Assembly: GCF_000151665.1 (NCBI RefSeq)
Contig: NW_013171815.1
Location: 447,153-511,152, forward strand
Source: Blastocystis hominis
Lineage: Eukaryota; Sar; Bigyra; Opalinata; Blastocystidae
Reading direction: 5' to 3'
Length of the DNA stretch: 64,000 bases
Positions 1 to 12,821 of this stretch are shown one piece after another. The position numbers and the translations under genes were made by a program. Position 1 is the first letter of the stretch, and the number at the start of each line of letters is the position of its first letter. Below the pieces are notes generated by a model that saw only the letters and a program-made list of their open reading frames with translations, searched no databases and had not been told where the DNA came from.

Positions 1-1692
1 CACCATTCCCAGCAATTCATGATCTGCGATCGCGCGTTTCTCCACCAACTCGCCATCTCCGCTCGAAAAGCAATACCGATTCCCGTCATCTCCAACGCAA
101 TACAGATATTTCCCCTTCCATTCATTCCTCTCCTTTCCCCTACATGCGGACTTTGGCACCCCGCAATGAACTGCACCTTCTCGTTCTCCGCGTGCAGCGT
201 AAACACCAATCCTCCCTGCATCGTCATCACGAACGCGCGGTCCAATCGCGCCACCACCAGAACCCATTCCGGGTTTTGCACCAATCGCTCCGCGCTGATC
301 ACCTGAATCTCCGCGAAACTCGACGCAGCACGCGCCGGCTGCAGCGTCCGCACGCAGCTGCTCGTCCCCAGATCCCACAGCTTCACGCAGCCATCGCTTG
401 ACGCGCTCAGCACGTGCTGCTGGTCCGCCGTGAAGGTCACGTGATTGACGTAGCTGCTATGACCACGCAGCACTTTAAGCGTTTTCCCGCTTTTCAGCCC
501 GTGCACGCTGCGATTGACGCCTCTCCGCTCGCTCTACCGCACCGTCCCGTCGTACGACGCCGAGCAGATCTGCTGCGCGCTGGCGTTGAAGCAGAGCGAC
601 GTCACGCCGGCCTCGTGGACCTCGCTGAAGCGGCGCAGCAGGCCGCCCGTCGCCACGCGCCACACTTTGATCGTCCCCGCCAAATCGCCGGACGCCAGGA
701 ACTCGCTGTCGCTGCTGAAGGCGAGGCTCAGAACGCTCTTCGCGTGGGCCATGAACTTCTCCTATGGTTCACCGCGGGGAGGACGAAAACCTGTTTTTGG
801 TAGGGCAAATCGAGCTTCAGACCGCCTTCTTCCAGGTCCCACACTTCGATCAGCCCGTCGAAACTACCGCTCACAACGAACTGGCCGTTCGGGGACACGC
901 AGACAACCTCGGGGTACGTTCCGTGGGGGAACTGAACCGCGGGACCGCGAATCGTGGGGATTTCGTCTTCGAGAAGAAGCGTTTCTGTGCGGTTCTGGAA
1001 GAGATTCAAGCGCTCGCCTTCGAGAAGCGTTCCGTTGGATTTCTCGAAGGCGAGCGCTTGCTGCAGAAGAGTGAGAAGACGAGAAGGAGGAGCGACGGTG
1101 ATGTAGGAAGTGAGCGTGCTGGCGAGTCGCTGGCGACGCGTTTCTTTGGTTTCTCCGACGGGATAGGCTTCGATGGGATCGAAAGAAGGCTTCTTGAGCC
1201 AGTATTCCATTTGGAGGTATCTGAGGGAGTTTATGAGGAGTTTGAGATTACAAACTTTTCTTTCCGCTCGGTCTTCATCTGCACTAAAACATCGCATTTG
1301 GTCAGCATTTCGCTGGCTGTGTAAAGTTCGCGAAGCTCGAGCAGTTCGTAGAAAACAGCTTCATACAAGTCCATCAACACCTCTTTGGGCAAGGTTAGCA
1401 TCGATACCTAGACGGAAAGCCCATTCCAAAACTCGACCTGTTCCAAAACATAGTCCCACTTTCCATTTATGATTGAGATCAGGAATAATTCCTTGTTTGA
1501 TATTTCATTCGTCGATACACTGCACCGTCATTCAAAACGATGGATCCAAACCGTGTCTCCTTCGAGAGCGTTGTGTACGACTCTGTAAGGTTATTCTCTT
1601 TCAAATATTGCAGAATCAGCTGGATCACGCTTGTTGAGTCAACCTACCGAATATCCTTCTTTCTGCCTATCACTCACCTCCACAGACGACAT
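1..1692 (-). CDS. SMU1: SMU1 WD40-repeat splicing factor (3' end outside window)
   Basis: Spliceosome-associated protein related to metazoan SMU1, which works with RED/IK in B-complex activation. The N-terminal exon carries a LisH-like stretch (VIQLILQYLKENNL). It is followed by FDPIEAYPVGETKETRRQR and PPSRLLTLLQQAL, both close to the family, and then WD40 blades such as SFDGLIEVWDLE and ASGDLAGTIKVW. A 30-nt intron at 508-537 separates DGTVR from VHGLKSGKTLK; other introns of 29-30 nt lie near 749-778 and 112-140. The first ATG of the aligned reading (MSSVE) is at 1692, about 40 bases below the MON2 stop. The frame is still open at base 1; roughly the last 20 residues (the final WD40 strand) are missing. 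Orthology rests on near-colinear matches to remembered SMU1 over the whole length, so confidence is high; exact splice sites are inferred. Confidence 0.9.
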
Positions 1693-1731
1693 TTCCACGT
1701 TTGTTTCAAATCAAACACAACACGCAAAACA

Positions 1732-4700
1732 TTAAGCCAACTTCGCTAGTACGCTCGCGGCCTTTTGAGCAACCAAACTATCTCCGTAGGAAGAAAGACT
1801 CGACACCTCCTCCTTCACCTCCCCGATCTTCTCGATCTTCTCCAACACCTCCATCATCTTGACTGCTTCTTTCTTCATATCCGACAGCAACTCATGCTCC
1901 TGAATCTCCCCAATCTTCTTCAACTCCTCTCTGCTCACCGCCACCAGCTTCTCTCCCGCGGCCTGTTTCACGCTCTCCGACAGCGTCGCACACGCCGAAT
2001 TCGCGACCGTTTCGTTCCGCTTTCCGTCGCCGTCCTCCAGCTGCCCGCGTGCCGCGTTCCCCAGTAGCTCCAACGCGTTCTCCACGAAGATCTTGCGCTC
2101 CACGTCGTTCTCTTGTCTCAGTTTTTCTATCATTCAACGCCTCTTTCGCTCAAACGCATCGCCTTCGCGATCGCCTCCCCCACGATTCCCAGCAAATCCT
2201 CGCAGAACCGCGGGTCCACCACGCGCTCCAGCACGCTCAGATTGCGGCCCAGGAAGAACAGCAGCGCCTTGGCGTTGTCGCCGCCCTCCATCTCGTCCAA
2301 CGCCTCCACACACCGCGAAACGCCCTCCAGAACCGACGTTTTGGTGGCTTCGGACAGTCCTTCGAAGAGCGAAAACGGCTCCAAAGCGGCGCCGCCGAGC
2401 GCTGCGGCTTGCTGCGCCGCGCAGTCGGCCTGGTACTGCTTCACGAGCGCGCGAGCCTCCTTTCGCTTCATGAGACCGTTCCGGAACTCGTCGAGCGAGG
2501 CGAGGAAAACGTCGTTGGCGTGGCTGGCGTTGAGGGACTCGGCGGTGGAATAGATGGAGTCGACGGAGCTCGTGAAGGTCTTGTAGTCGACCAGATAGCG
2601 CGGCTCCGCCTTCATCGCGTCGTACATCGCTTGCAGCAGCTGGATCTGGAGTTTCTAGAGAGAAAGAGAAGGGAGAAGGAGCGACCTGCATGCTGTTGAG
2701 CTTGCCTTTGGGCCGGTTGGTGTTGTACTTGTTGCCTGCGCCGGTCTCCAGCGCGATGCTGTCGGTGGTGACCAGCGCGACCAGCGTGTTGAGCAGCGGC
2801 GCGAAGTACGACTCGTTCGGGTCCAGGAAGAGGGATTGACTAGGGAGAAACGGGGAAACGGGGGTACAAGCTGCGGAAGAGGGAGAGGAGGAGCATGCAG
2901 AGAGACATCAGCACGTCGTCCGCTTCCGAGTTCTTGCCGATTCTACGATGAAGACCCGCGGGAATGCGAACTCGGTATTGCCGGCCTGGTCCAACAGCCG
3001 CGCAGTCAGCACGGAGAACACCGATTTGGCCTTGCTGTTCTACCGGTTACCCCGTTTCCACGGTGTCCACGTCGTTCAAAGCGGGCTGGATCCAGTCGTA
3101 CATCTCCTACCCGTCGCTCCGGTCTCTCAAGACTACCTGGAAGAGTCCCAGCGTGGCGCTGGGGACTTCTTTGCCTTCTGGAATGAGCAGACACTTGCCG
3201 TAGAACTTCACGATGGACTTGAACACTTTCAGGTACTCCGCGATGGCGTCGCCGGACACCTTGGTCAGCAGATGGTGGATGAAGAGCTTTAAGAGACGAT
3301 TCAGCTAGGAATGAGAGGCTCGCATCGACACGACTCCCTTCAGCAGATAGCAGTACGTTTCGTTGAACTGCTTCTCCACGGTGTCGCGTGTGTGATGGCG
3401 ACGAATGTTCTCCTCGTCTTCGATCGGCGTCGTGTCGCCTTCCTGATATCCGTGCACGCGGATTCGCTCCAGTTTGGAGGTCAGGCCCGTCACGCTCTCC
3501 ACCACTTCCAGATAATCATCGAAAATGAAGCCGCCGCGCTGCAGCACCAAAATCTGGAAGAGCGTCTGGATCGACGTGTTGCGGATGTTCGGTCGCTACA
3601 TCGCACCATCCCCGCGGAACTACGTTGTCCATGCACGTGGGCAGGATCGTCACGATAATTTCCTGCCGCATCTTCCGCACGATCTCCGGACGTTCGCCTG
3701 GCTGCGCCTCTGAGCATCAAATCCGCAGGGAGCGAGTACCGCGCGCCGTGATGAGCGTGTAGTCGGCGAGCTTCCAGTACAGCCCGATGGCGCTGAGCGC
3801 GATGTTGATATCGAAGGCTTGGCGCGTGTAGGAGGCGATCAATGCACCCAGTGTGAGCGCCTCGCTGAAATCCATTTCGCTGAGGAAATCGTCCAGAATC
3901 AGCTGCACGTCGTGGAATCCTACGAATGAGGAGTTAAAAACGCGCTGGAAACCTTCTGCGCAGAGATCCGAGGTGGCGATTTTCTATGAGTGATGAGGAG
4001 GAAAAGAAGTGTGCAGCGAACCTTCAGGCACGAAATGATCGGCTTCCACTGGCCGCGGAGACAGTCGCCCTGGATGATCACGTCGTACAGCGTGTCCAGC
4101 GCCAGCACTTGCGTCTGCCGATTGGTCACGAGCGTATTGACGATCTTGAGGAGCTCGGGGATGGCGGCTTGGTAGGTTTCCTTGGCGGGGTGGTTGTCGT
4201 TGACCTGCTCCATCACTTCGGAGATGAAGAAGAAGATCGGCTGGACCAAGCCAGGAAGCGACGGGTGGCGCTTGAGCTGACTCACCGCTTCGGTCAGAAG
4301 CGACTGGATTGACGAGACTAGAGAGTCGATTCGTTTCACGTGGTGTTAAGGATTCGGTCGTTTGGACAAGTCGTTCCAATCGGGATATGTTCGTGTTGGC
4401 GATGGTCAGCAAATGCTTCAATCCCGAGGCCGTCTGGATCGGCGAGGAGTGCGGAATCTTCACCTTCTCCTCCAACCCCGCAGACCGCAGCACTTCGTCC
4501 CACGCCTTCATCAGATTCGCTTTCCCGCTCGGCACCTCGCTCGACACGCCCGATCGAGCGGCTTGGAGCATCATTTCGAGCGTGTGAATCACTAGATCGC
4601 AGCCCATCTCCGTCTCTACAGCCTTCCTGCGAGTACTGAGCGACTTGGCCCAGCAAAACGTCCGTCTGCTCTTCGATAATTTCGTACTCCGCACAGACGC

Positions 4701-6780
4701 GAGGCGAAGCGGGCGACGACTACAGTCAACGATTACCAACACCCGAACATAATTATTGGACTGGTCTTTCTCGGGAATGTACTCCTCGATCACTTCCATC
4801 GTTGCTTCCACGAGTTTCCACACATTCTCCACGCCTTCCCCGTTTCCCTTCGTGAGTCGACTCAGCGCTTCGATCGCCGCGAGATTCCGCGAATCGAACA
4901 CGAAGTCCGGGCTGTTTTTCATCGCTTCTTCGGGCTTCATCGACGGCAGCGTGGCCTTGCAGATGAAGAAAGCGATGCGCGCCTGCTCGGCTTGCAGTCC
5001 CAAGTAGCCGTAGATGGGGCAAAGCGTCGCCATGCACTGCAGCAAAAAGTTGAACAGATCTTCGCCGCATTGGTCCTCCGCCAGCTGCTGATATTCGCTT
5101 CCGATCGAAACCAGCTTGTCTTCGGCGAAGGCTTTCAGCGCGTCGCGCGTCTCGGAAGGCAAATCGGCGGGGAATGCGGAGAGCGCTTCGCCGCACGCGC
5201 TCACGAAGGCGCGGAGACAATACAGCGCTCGAACGCAAGCCCATTCCCAACTCTCGTTCTCCGCCTCGTCATTGTCATCTTCGTCGTCGTCTTCGTTGTC
5301 ATCTTTGTCGTCGTTGCCAGCTGAATCGTGGGCTGAGCGCGAGGATGGCGAAAGATCCTTCAGAGCGCGCTTTCCGAACGATTCGAAGCAGCCAATCAGC
5401 GTGGACATGTCGCTTTCTTTGTGCGCCAATTGGAACACTTTTACGCAGTATCCCAGCAGCGATCCCAGCGTCTACGATCGATTCGGTTCCCCGTTTCCAC
5501 CTTCAAAAAGTGCGTCAACGCGAAGGCCACGAACAGTTTTTCCTGGAGCACTCCCTGCAAACACTCCAGCACTCCCATCAATCGCATCGCTTTCCTTCAC
5601 TCCTTCCCTTCGATCCTACAACTCTTCTGCTTCTTCTTCGCCACTTGCTTCAGCACGTCGCTCAGCGCGCTCAGCGCGGAGTCCACGGCCGGCAGCACCT
5701 CGAAATACTTCAGCATCACGACCTTCGTCAGCCTCAGCACCGCGATCCAAGTCTCCAAATCGTCCGTTTTCTCCTTCAGCAGCGACGCCAGCGCGGGCAG
5801 CAGCTACATCGCAGCCCGCTTCGATTTCTACCAAATACTGCAGCAGAGACGCGAACTCCACGCGGTTCAGCACCACCGATTCGTTCTGCGTCAGCAGCGT
5901 GAGCAGCAACGAGAGCGACAGCGCCAGCGGCAAGCGGACGCGCTCCATGTTGCCTCCGTTGCTCAGCCACGCGGCGTTCTGGTCCATGACGCGCGCTGCG
6001 AGGTCCTGAAGCACGCTCCAGTAGGCGCAGCAGTAAACGTCATCGCCCAGCGACTTGGGAGGCCTCTCGCGAAGCGAATCGTTCACCTTGCTGGAGGTTT
6101 TCTTCACGTTGGCTTCGCTGAAGGCGGCGGCCTTGTTGCCCAGCGCTTGGACCAACTACTGGGAAGGAAAACAGCGGAAGCAAACTTGCTGGAAGGAGGA
6201 AAGCGAGAGCTGAAAGGCCTGCGATGAAGCGTCCTCCGAGCAGAGAATTGTAGCCATGTGGCAGAGAACACTTTGGAGCTTGCGCTCAGGGATAATGAAG
6301 GACGTGTTCTCCACGATAATCGGAAAGATTTGAAGGATCCGAAGACCCAGAGCGGATGACTCCTCGGTGCTCAACTATCATTTTATAACCAATCCTTCGC
6401 TATCTACACGGTCATTCAGAATATCAACAATCGTAGAGGCAGTAGCATCCGAAGCAAGGTTGTAAGCCAACACATGGTTCAACCCATTCACAGCAATGTC
6501 ATAAGCTTTAGGACTCACTTTTTCATTGTTCAGACATTCGATAAATGGCGTTACATAATCTGTGCTGCGCATCTTTTTCTACACCTAACTTTTTCCGCCT
6601 ATTTCTTACCGGCTTGTTTGCATATTTCTTTGACAGCACAAGAAGCGTCTCAATTCCACTTTCTGCGGCTTTGCGAATCTCTGGAGCTACAACTCAGCGG
6701 ATACTCTTAGAGAAACCTTTCTTTTTCACTTCATTTGCCAAGTTCCGCAAATCCATTTCAATAATTCCTGCACAACTCAT
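1732..6780 (-). CDS. MON2: MON2-like Golgi/endosome trafficking protein
   Basis: Large helical-repeat protein of the MON2 family, relatives of the BIG/GBF Sec7 proteins without the Sec7 domain. They act at the trans-Golgi/endosome boundary with Dopey and Arl1. The N-terminal DCB region is diagnostic: VKKKAPEIRKAAESGIETL, then FIECLNNEKVSPKAYDIAVN and LQIFPIIVENTSFIIPERK, spread over exons split by about 30-nt introns. Further in, FDINIALSAIGLYWKLADY matches the family's conserved NISLTSIGLLW segment. An acidic Asp/Asn-rich insert lies near 5260-5330. I chose the start at 6780 (MSCAGIIEMDLRNL) because it precedes the DCB helix; an internal Met in MDLRNL is an alternative. The stop is TAA at 1732-1734, with a TGTTTGAT-like signal about 16 bases downstream. 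Total length is compatible with the roughly 1700-residue family. The C-terminal third is poorly conserved and exon joins there are unverified. Confidence 0.8.
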
Positions 6781-6985
6781 GTTTTTCTTGCCACCTTTCC
6801 CTTTTTCACTACACCGTTATGATCTCGGTTACGCTGCATCTTACAAGGTCAATCAGAATACAAGAAAACTGGAATAAACTCAGAATGAGCAGATATTCTT
6901 ACATGTTTCATATTCCCGCGGTAAGGACATTCATCGTACAAACGCAAAAAGAACGATAAAAACAAACAGAATCCAACTAAAAATA

Positions 6986-7387
6986 CTACCAGAAAGTGAC
7001 AACCGAGTACTTGCGATGATTGAGATACGTTTCAAAAGCAGCATCGTAGGAAGCAATAACGTTCTCATCTTCCTCAAAATCTTCGTCTTCATTCATCAAG
7101 ACCTTCAGAGCATAAATTTGGCGGTAATCACTGTCGTCCAAATAGTCCAACCACCACACTCTTTCCTGTAAATCAAATATCACTTTGGCACGCAATTCGT
7201 CATTGCGAAGCCGTGTTTCGATTAAATGAAGAAGATAGAGCTGAAAAGCAGAGTACTATTTGTCAACTGCATTTCCCGCTCTTACAACAAACATTTCATC
7301 AACCTGCAGAAACAAGAGTTTCAGCAGTTCTTCTGTGGAAAGTAACCCTTTGAGCTCCATCCAGAGCAAATCGAACGTTGTGCTCAT
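6986..7387 (-). CDS. Small hypothetical protein, two or three exons
   Basis: Not recognised. An ATG at 7387 opens MSTTFDLLWMELKGLLS. Introns of roughly 30-40 nt seem to lie around 7240-7310, and the last exon contains LRNDELRAKVIFDLQERVWW and an acidic stretch (NEDEDFEEDE) before TAG at 6986-6988. The product would be about 110-120 residues, probably helical and soluble, with no signal peptide or membrane segment. It counts as a real gene because the frame is long for its AT content, the intron edges fit the local style, and TGTTTGTT lies at 6961-6968 (read on the minus strand), 18-25 bases past the stop. It lies in tandem upstream of MON2. No function is proposed. Confidence 0.55.
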
Positions 7388-7959
7388 TTCTGTTGGATTG
7401 CTTGTTACGTAATTCTACAATTGATAAAGGAGGAAAATAAAACCTCGAGAATCGATAATTATAACATGGCTATTGTTGCATCATTTTGAATCACTTATTT
7501 GTTGATAAAAACGGCATTTTCAGATACATGAAATATGTCAAAGCGGAAAAATTAACAACAGATTGAAACAAAAATGGAATATAACCTGTTAGTTACGTAA
7601 AGTGTGGACATCAGCACCTTGACGAATGTAGCAGGATCATCCGTATGACTTTAAGTCACATTCCTAGAGATAACAAAGCAAATATCTATGTAAGCATGAT
7701 ACGAATCGGACTATATAGAATACTGTTGTTAATGGTACAATCAATAATGAGTTTGGTAGAATAGCATATACAATATTTCTAGTATCTCAATACTATTTAC
7801 ATTCACGATTAGATACCACTCTCAATTGTTAATGAACGAGGACAAGTTAAGTTACCTTTTTCATTATTCATAGAGGATATAAGATTTGGAAGATCTAATC
7901 ATTCAATTATTCAAAATCATATCAATACCTCGAATTACAAATGACTAATAGTACAGATT
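7388..7959. other. AT-rich intergenic stretch
   Basis: About 570 bases of strongly AT-rich sequence with no open frame, RNA fold or repeat that I could support. It marks the switch from the GC-rich housekeeping block into an AT-rich island extending to about 13.4 kb. Confidence 0.6.
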
Positions 7960-8650
7960 GTATGAGTGACTTCCAATTGTACCCATTTAATTCAATTGTA
8001 GTTGTGGTAGATTCTTCAATTCAAAGTCGCCAGCAAAATCCTTCAAACTCCATTCACCAATTTGAATGGATTCCAATGATTCACAGTTCATTATATGTAG
8101 AATGATTTCGATTTATCATTTCCATCATCATTCTTTTTCTGAGTAAATGAATTGATTCCGATTTTGATAGTTTTCAATCGATTCAATCCATCGATTTCGA
8201 ATGTTTGCACTAATTCGAAACAATCATTGCCGATTTCGATTGATTCCAAATTATACAACAATGAAACATCCCAATCAACCAATACACAATTGTCAATCAG
8301 TTTCAAATGTTTTATTGCGATATTCATTGGCTTGCTGCCATTTCCTTCATATTTTTCATCAATATCACTTTCAATTCCATTATACCATTCACATTTATTC
8401 ACTAATTTACCATATCGATCATACACTTTTCCAATTCCAAATCGATTATCATCACACCAATATCCTTCATATTCAATCAAACCATTATTATGATAACTCG
8501 TTCCTTATCCAAATCGTTTCCAATTGATCATTATGCCCTTGTGCACCAAGAATCCGTCTTTAGAAAACTCATTTTTGCTTTATTCCACCTCTTCCTCATA
8601 TTCTAGAAATCAAGTCATTATTCATAATGAATATCTATCAAGTGTGATTT
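7960..8650 (-). pseudogene. Decayed MORN/LRR family copy
   Basis: A broken relative of the plus-strand MORN-LRR gene at 9.5-12.8 kb. Read on the minus strand it has a MORN-type unit (IEYEGYWCDDNRFGIGKVYD), then LRR-type units (LESIEIGNDCFELVQTFEID, LNRLKTIKIGINSFTQKKN), then the family phrase ESLESIQIGEWSLKDF in a different frame. In the better copy the bases after KSF encode HILNCESLES without interruption. Here a small insertion after KSFY shifts the frame and gives an immediate stop; upstream, near 8510 and 8600, further stops interrupt the MORN part. No ATG gives an intact product. It is a truncated duplicate of a host gene family, inverted relative to its larger neighbour. Confidence 0.7.
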
Positions 8651-9540
8651 CAGTACATTTTGAATCAGAATTCTTAGTTTGGTTCATACAAATGAAGTGA
8701 ACAATCGATTTATAAGTTCGAAATCATTTTTATAATTTTCAAATGAGTTATGACAGAAGAATGCTAAGTATAGCACAATCATGAAACGAAATAAACATCA
8801 ATACAATCAATTTTCAAGAATAGTCAATATCACATGTCATTTCATCACCCTTAGGATTTGAGCTTTGTTGAATCATTCACACAATAATGTAGAATATGAT
8901 ACTCATGATTACAATAACTGTAACAGTAGTTACAACTTATCAGTATTGCATATTGGATAGTTTGAATCAATTCGACTATTATCCAACATCAAAATTGGAA
9001 ACAACATGTATCCTATTCTTTGATTCAAATATCATTGAATTACAAACTATTTACGCATCTCCAACATAGCATAGATTCATGGATGACAATTCGAATATGG
9101 ATTGTATATTAGAATGACAATATTGTCACTCTCAACATTCTTACATCTAAAACACAACATTGAGAGTAGATATTATTAGAATAACTGTTAACAAGTCTAT
9201 TTCCATAGTAATAATAGCATTACACACTTGCAAAACCATTTTGATACAAATCGAGCAAATGTAGATCTAGTTTGACGATCTCAACGGATAATATCGATCC
9301 ACATATTAGCCACATTCTATTCAATACTAAATTTGTAAAAAAACAATGGTCATTCTCGTTACTCACAAAAATAGTGTAATCTTTACAAAAATAGCCATAT
9401 ACTACATATCAATCCACAAAATGATAGTAAGTAGTAGAAATATGCACAATATTAGTATGATAATGAAATGAGGATTATACTGGAATCAAATAGAGGAGAT
9501 TCGTTTCATTTTCGAGGTTTTGGCCATAATATCATTATTT
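8651..9540. other. AT-rich intergenic stretch, no gene seen
   Basis: Nearly 900 bases of AT-rich DNA between the decayed copy and the MORN-LRR gene. Short ORFs are scattered and unconvincing. It may hold the promoter of the downstream gene, but I see no definite motif. Confidence 0.6.
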
Positions 9541-12500
9541 ATGGACTCATCTACGAATTTTGGAATTCAACCAAGCTACATTATCGAAGTAGAGCCATTG
9601 AACGTATCTCTTGACCTGGAAAAGGAATCGGGGTTTGAGGTTGATATTTGGAGTTGGAGCATTACCAATCAATTCCCTATTAGTACTATAGAAAAGACTG
9701 ATAGTGAAAATGTGATTCTGAACATTGGTTCCCCACATCAAGGTTACACTATTCAAACGAAGATGAAAGATGGAAAATTAAATGGGAAAGCTATTATCAA
9801 AACAATGAACAACACGATAATAGCAGAATTCGAATATCGAAGTAATGAGATAAAGGGACAATGTAAATTGTATTATGATTCAGGCGAATTATATTTTGAA
9901 GGGAATCTTGAAGATGGATATCGTCAAGGATTTGGGAAAGAGTATGATAAGAATGGGAATGTGATATTTGAAGGTAGGTATGAGAAAGGAAGTAGAGGTA
10001 ATCATTATGAAAGAATGGATGGAATGAAAGGTTATTGGAAAGAATTGGATGGGAATGGAAATGTGATTTCGATTTGTAAAAAGAATGAAAATGGAATGAA
10101 TGAAGGATTGTGCTACTATTTTGAATCAGGATTACTGGATCAAGTAAGTATTTGGGAAAACAATGAAGAAATATCGATTTTGTATCGATTTGAAAATGGC
10201 AAAATGATAGAATACAAAGATGGTGTAAAGTGTTTTGAAGGATGCTATTATGGATCCATTGAGAAAGGATTTTCTCGACAATATGGAGTTGAATATGATG
10301 AAGAAGGCAAGAATGTGATATATGACGGTGATTTTCTGAATGGAAAACGATGTGGATTAGGAACGTCATATTATGACAACAATGAAATAGAATATGATGG
10401 AAAATGGGTGAATGGATATTCACAATCACGGTATATCTTGTTTTTTGCAGTAATTCCAGTAATCACAGAACTATGTATTGTTGTATTGACATTTATTTTA
10501 CCAATATCAAGATTCTGGCAATGGCTAATAATAATAGCAATAATCATTTGTGGATTAATATTCCTTGATTATATTTGGAAGAGTTTAAAACAAGTAAGCA
10601 TTGTAACAAAAGATTTTGAACCTAAAGTATTGAGTAAGAAGTATTATTATGAAAATGAATATCAATGTATCATATTTGAAGATGAATGCTATTCTGAAGT
10701 GCAAACATTCAAAATCGATGGATTGAATGGAATTAAAAGTATCAACATCGGAAACAGTTCATTTACGCAGAAAAAGAATGGTTATGAAATTGGCAAATTG
10801 AAATCATTCCACATATTGAATTGTGAATCATTGGAATCGATTCAAATTGGTGAATATAGTTTCAGTGATTTTGGAGGCGATTTTGAATTGAAGAATCTGC
10901 CACAATTACAATCCATTCAAATTGGTGTTGTTGGAATTGAATCAAACAATTTCTATAATAGTTCATTTGTAATTCAAGGTATTGCTAATATATTGTATAT
11001 TTAGGTAATGCATAGATCTTCCAAATCTACAATCCATTACATTAGGTGATAAAGCATTTGGAAACAGCAAAATATACTGTCTGTATAATCTCAATTCATT
11101 AGAAACAATTGACATTGGTGATGATTGGTTTATATATGTGAGAACATTCAAAATCGATGGATTGAATCGATTGAAAACTATCAAAATCGGCAAGAATTCA
11201 TTTACACAGAGCAGAATCTTCGGTAACAAGGGTGAGTCGAAATCCTTCCAAATCTTGAATTGTGAATCATTGGAATCGATTCAAATTGGTGAATATAGTT
11301 TCAGTGATTTTGGAGGCGACTTTGAATTGAAGAATTGTCCACAATTACAATCCATTCAAATTGGTGTTGTTGGAATTGATTCATACAATTTCTATAATAG
11401 TTCATTTGTGATTCATGGTATTGCTAATATATTGTATATTTAGGTAATGCATAGATCTTCCAAATCTACAATCCATTACATTAGGTGATAATGCATTTCG
11501 TGAATCCTTATCAACAGCAATTGAAAGTATTGAATGAATTCGAATGAAATGACTGATGTAGATCTTCCAAATCTACAATCCATTACATTAGGCCAGTTTG
11601 CACCTTGTGGAAGACCTAATGATAATTCTTGTTTCTTGACAATGCGAAGTATAAATTGCATGATTCGAAATGATAGAATGTAGATCTTCCAAATCTACAA
11701 TCCGTGAATTCTGAAGGAAATAGTTTCCGTTATCCTCGAACAGTGACATTGGAAAGTATTTCTAAAGGTGAATATTGATAGTATTTAGATATTCCAAATC
11801 TTCAAAATGTCGATTTATCTGATTCATTTGAGTCTGCTGATAGAATATTTATAAATAGTAACTATAATATCATCTCTTATATTAAAGATATTCATGACTC
11901 GCTGTATAATATCTGTGTTTCTGTAAAGAATAATACACCAAATAAAATGGAATGGATTGAATACTCGTCTCCATCAATTATCGTTGGAGATGAGACTAAT
12001 AATGATATAAGCACAAGATTATTCGACTACTCTAGATTTACTTATGCTACATCTATCGAAATTGGTAATGATTGTTTTGTATATGTGAGAACATTCAAAA
12101 TCGATGGATTGGATCGATTGAAAACTATCAAAATCGGCAAGAATTCATTTACACAGAAAAAGAATAGTTATGAAAATGACAAATCGAAGTCATTCCACAT
12201 ATTGAATTGTGAATCATTGGAATCGATTCAAATTGGTGAATATAGTTTCAGTGATTTTGGAGGCGACTTTGAATTGAAGAATCTGCCACAATTACAATCC
12301 ATTCAAATTGGTAAAATCGGAAGTACTTCGTACAATTTCTATAATAGTTCATTTATGATTCGAGGTATTATATTAAGAGTGTATATTTAGGTAATGAATA
12401 GATCTTCCAAATCTACAATCCATTACATTAGGTGATAATGTATTTCGTGAACCCTTATCAACAATAATTGAAAGTATTGAATGAATATGAAAGAAATGAC

Positions 12501-12821
12501 TGATGTAGATCTTCCATCATTACGAATTATTACACTCGGTAAATATGCACTTGCTGGAAGCAACATCAAGTCATGTTCCTTGACAATGCGAAGTATAAAT
12601 TGCATGATTCGAAATGATAGAATGTAGATCTTCCAAATCTACAATCCATGAATTCTGAAGGAAATAGTTTCCGTTATCCTCGAACAGTGACATTGGAAAG
12701 TATTTCTAAAGGTGAATATTGATAGTATTTAGATATTCCAAATCTTCAAAATGCCAACCTACAGGATTCATTCAAGGAAATTCGACATAGAACATTCGTG
12801 AGTATTGATTATTTGATTTGA
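9541..12821 (+). CDS. MORN-repeat / leucine-rich-repeat membrane protein, modular exons
   Basis: The first exon (9541 to about 10977) begins MDSSTNFGIQPSY. It holds about six degenerate MORN units (for example GFGKEYDKNGNVIFEGRYEKG and IEYDGKWVNG), then two hydrophobic segments (ILFFAVIPVITELCIVVLTF and WLIIIAIIICGLIFLDYIW), then BspA-like LRR units. Later exons each restart with DLPNLQSITLG or a variant after an intron ending in TAG. The full cassette (FKIDGLNRLKTIKIG, ESLESIQIGEYSF, ELKNLPQLQSIQIG) recurs at about 11140, 12080 and in the first exon. A 37-nt intron at about 10978-11014 joins SSFVIQ to DLPNLQ. Frame is kept through many modules, so I read one spliced gene, not a string of pseudogenes. 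MORN plus LRR suggests a membrane-anchored binding surface; the ligand is unknown. The exact 3' end is uncertain: the stop is at 12819-12821, or slightly later if one more intron is used. Confidence 0.65.
10978..12780 (+). repeat. Tandem exon-plus-intron LRR cassettes
   Basis: Segments of near-identical DNA repeat here. The block ending in GTATTGCTAATATATTG plus a TAG acceptor occurs at about 10978 and 11418 with a variant at 12364. The block around CATGATTCGAAATGATAG plus an acceptor occurs at about 11660 and 12602. The block GGTGAATATTGATAG occurs at about 11768 and 12711. Every acceptor is followed by an ATCTTCC or ATATTCC start of the next LRR unit, so intron and exon were duplicated together. 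Confidence 0.75.

Noticed and set aside
9541-12821. CRISPR-like or transposon array in the AT-rich repeats
   Set aside because: Repeat units are translated LRR modules of unequal length with splice signals; no regular spacers, terminal inverted repeats or transposase.
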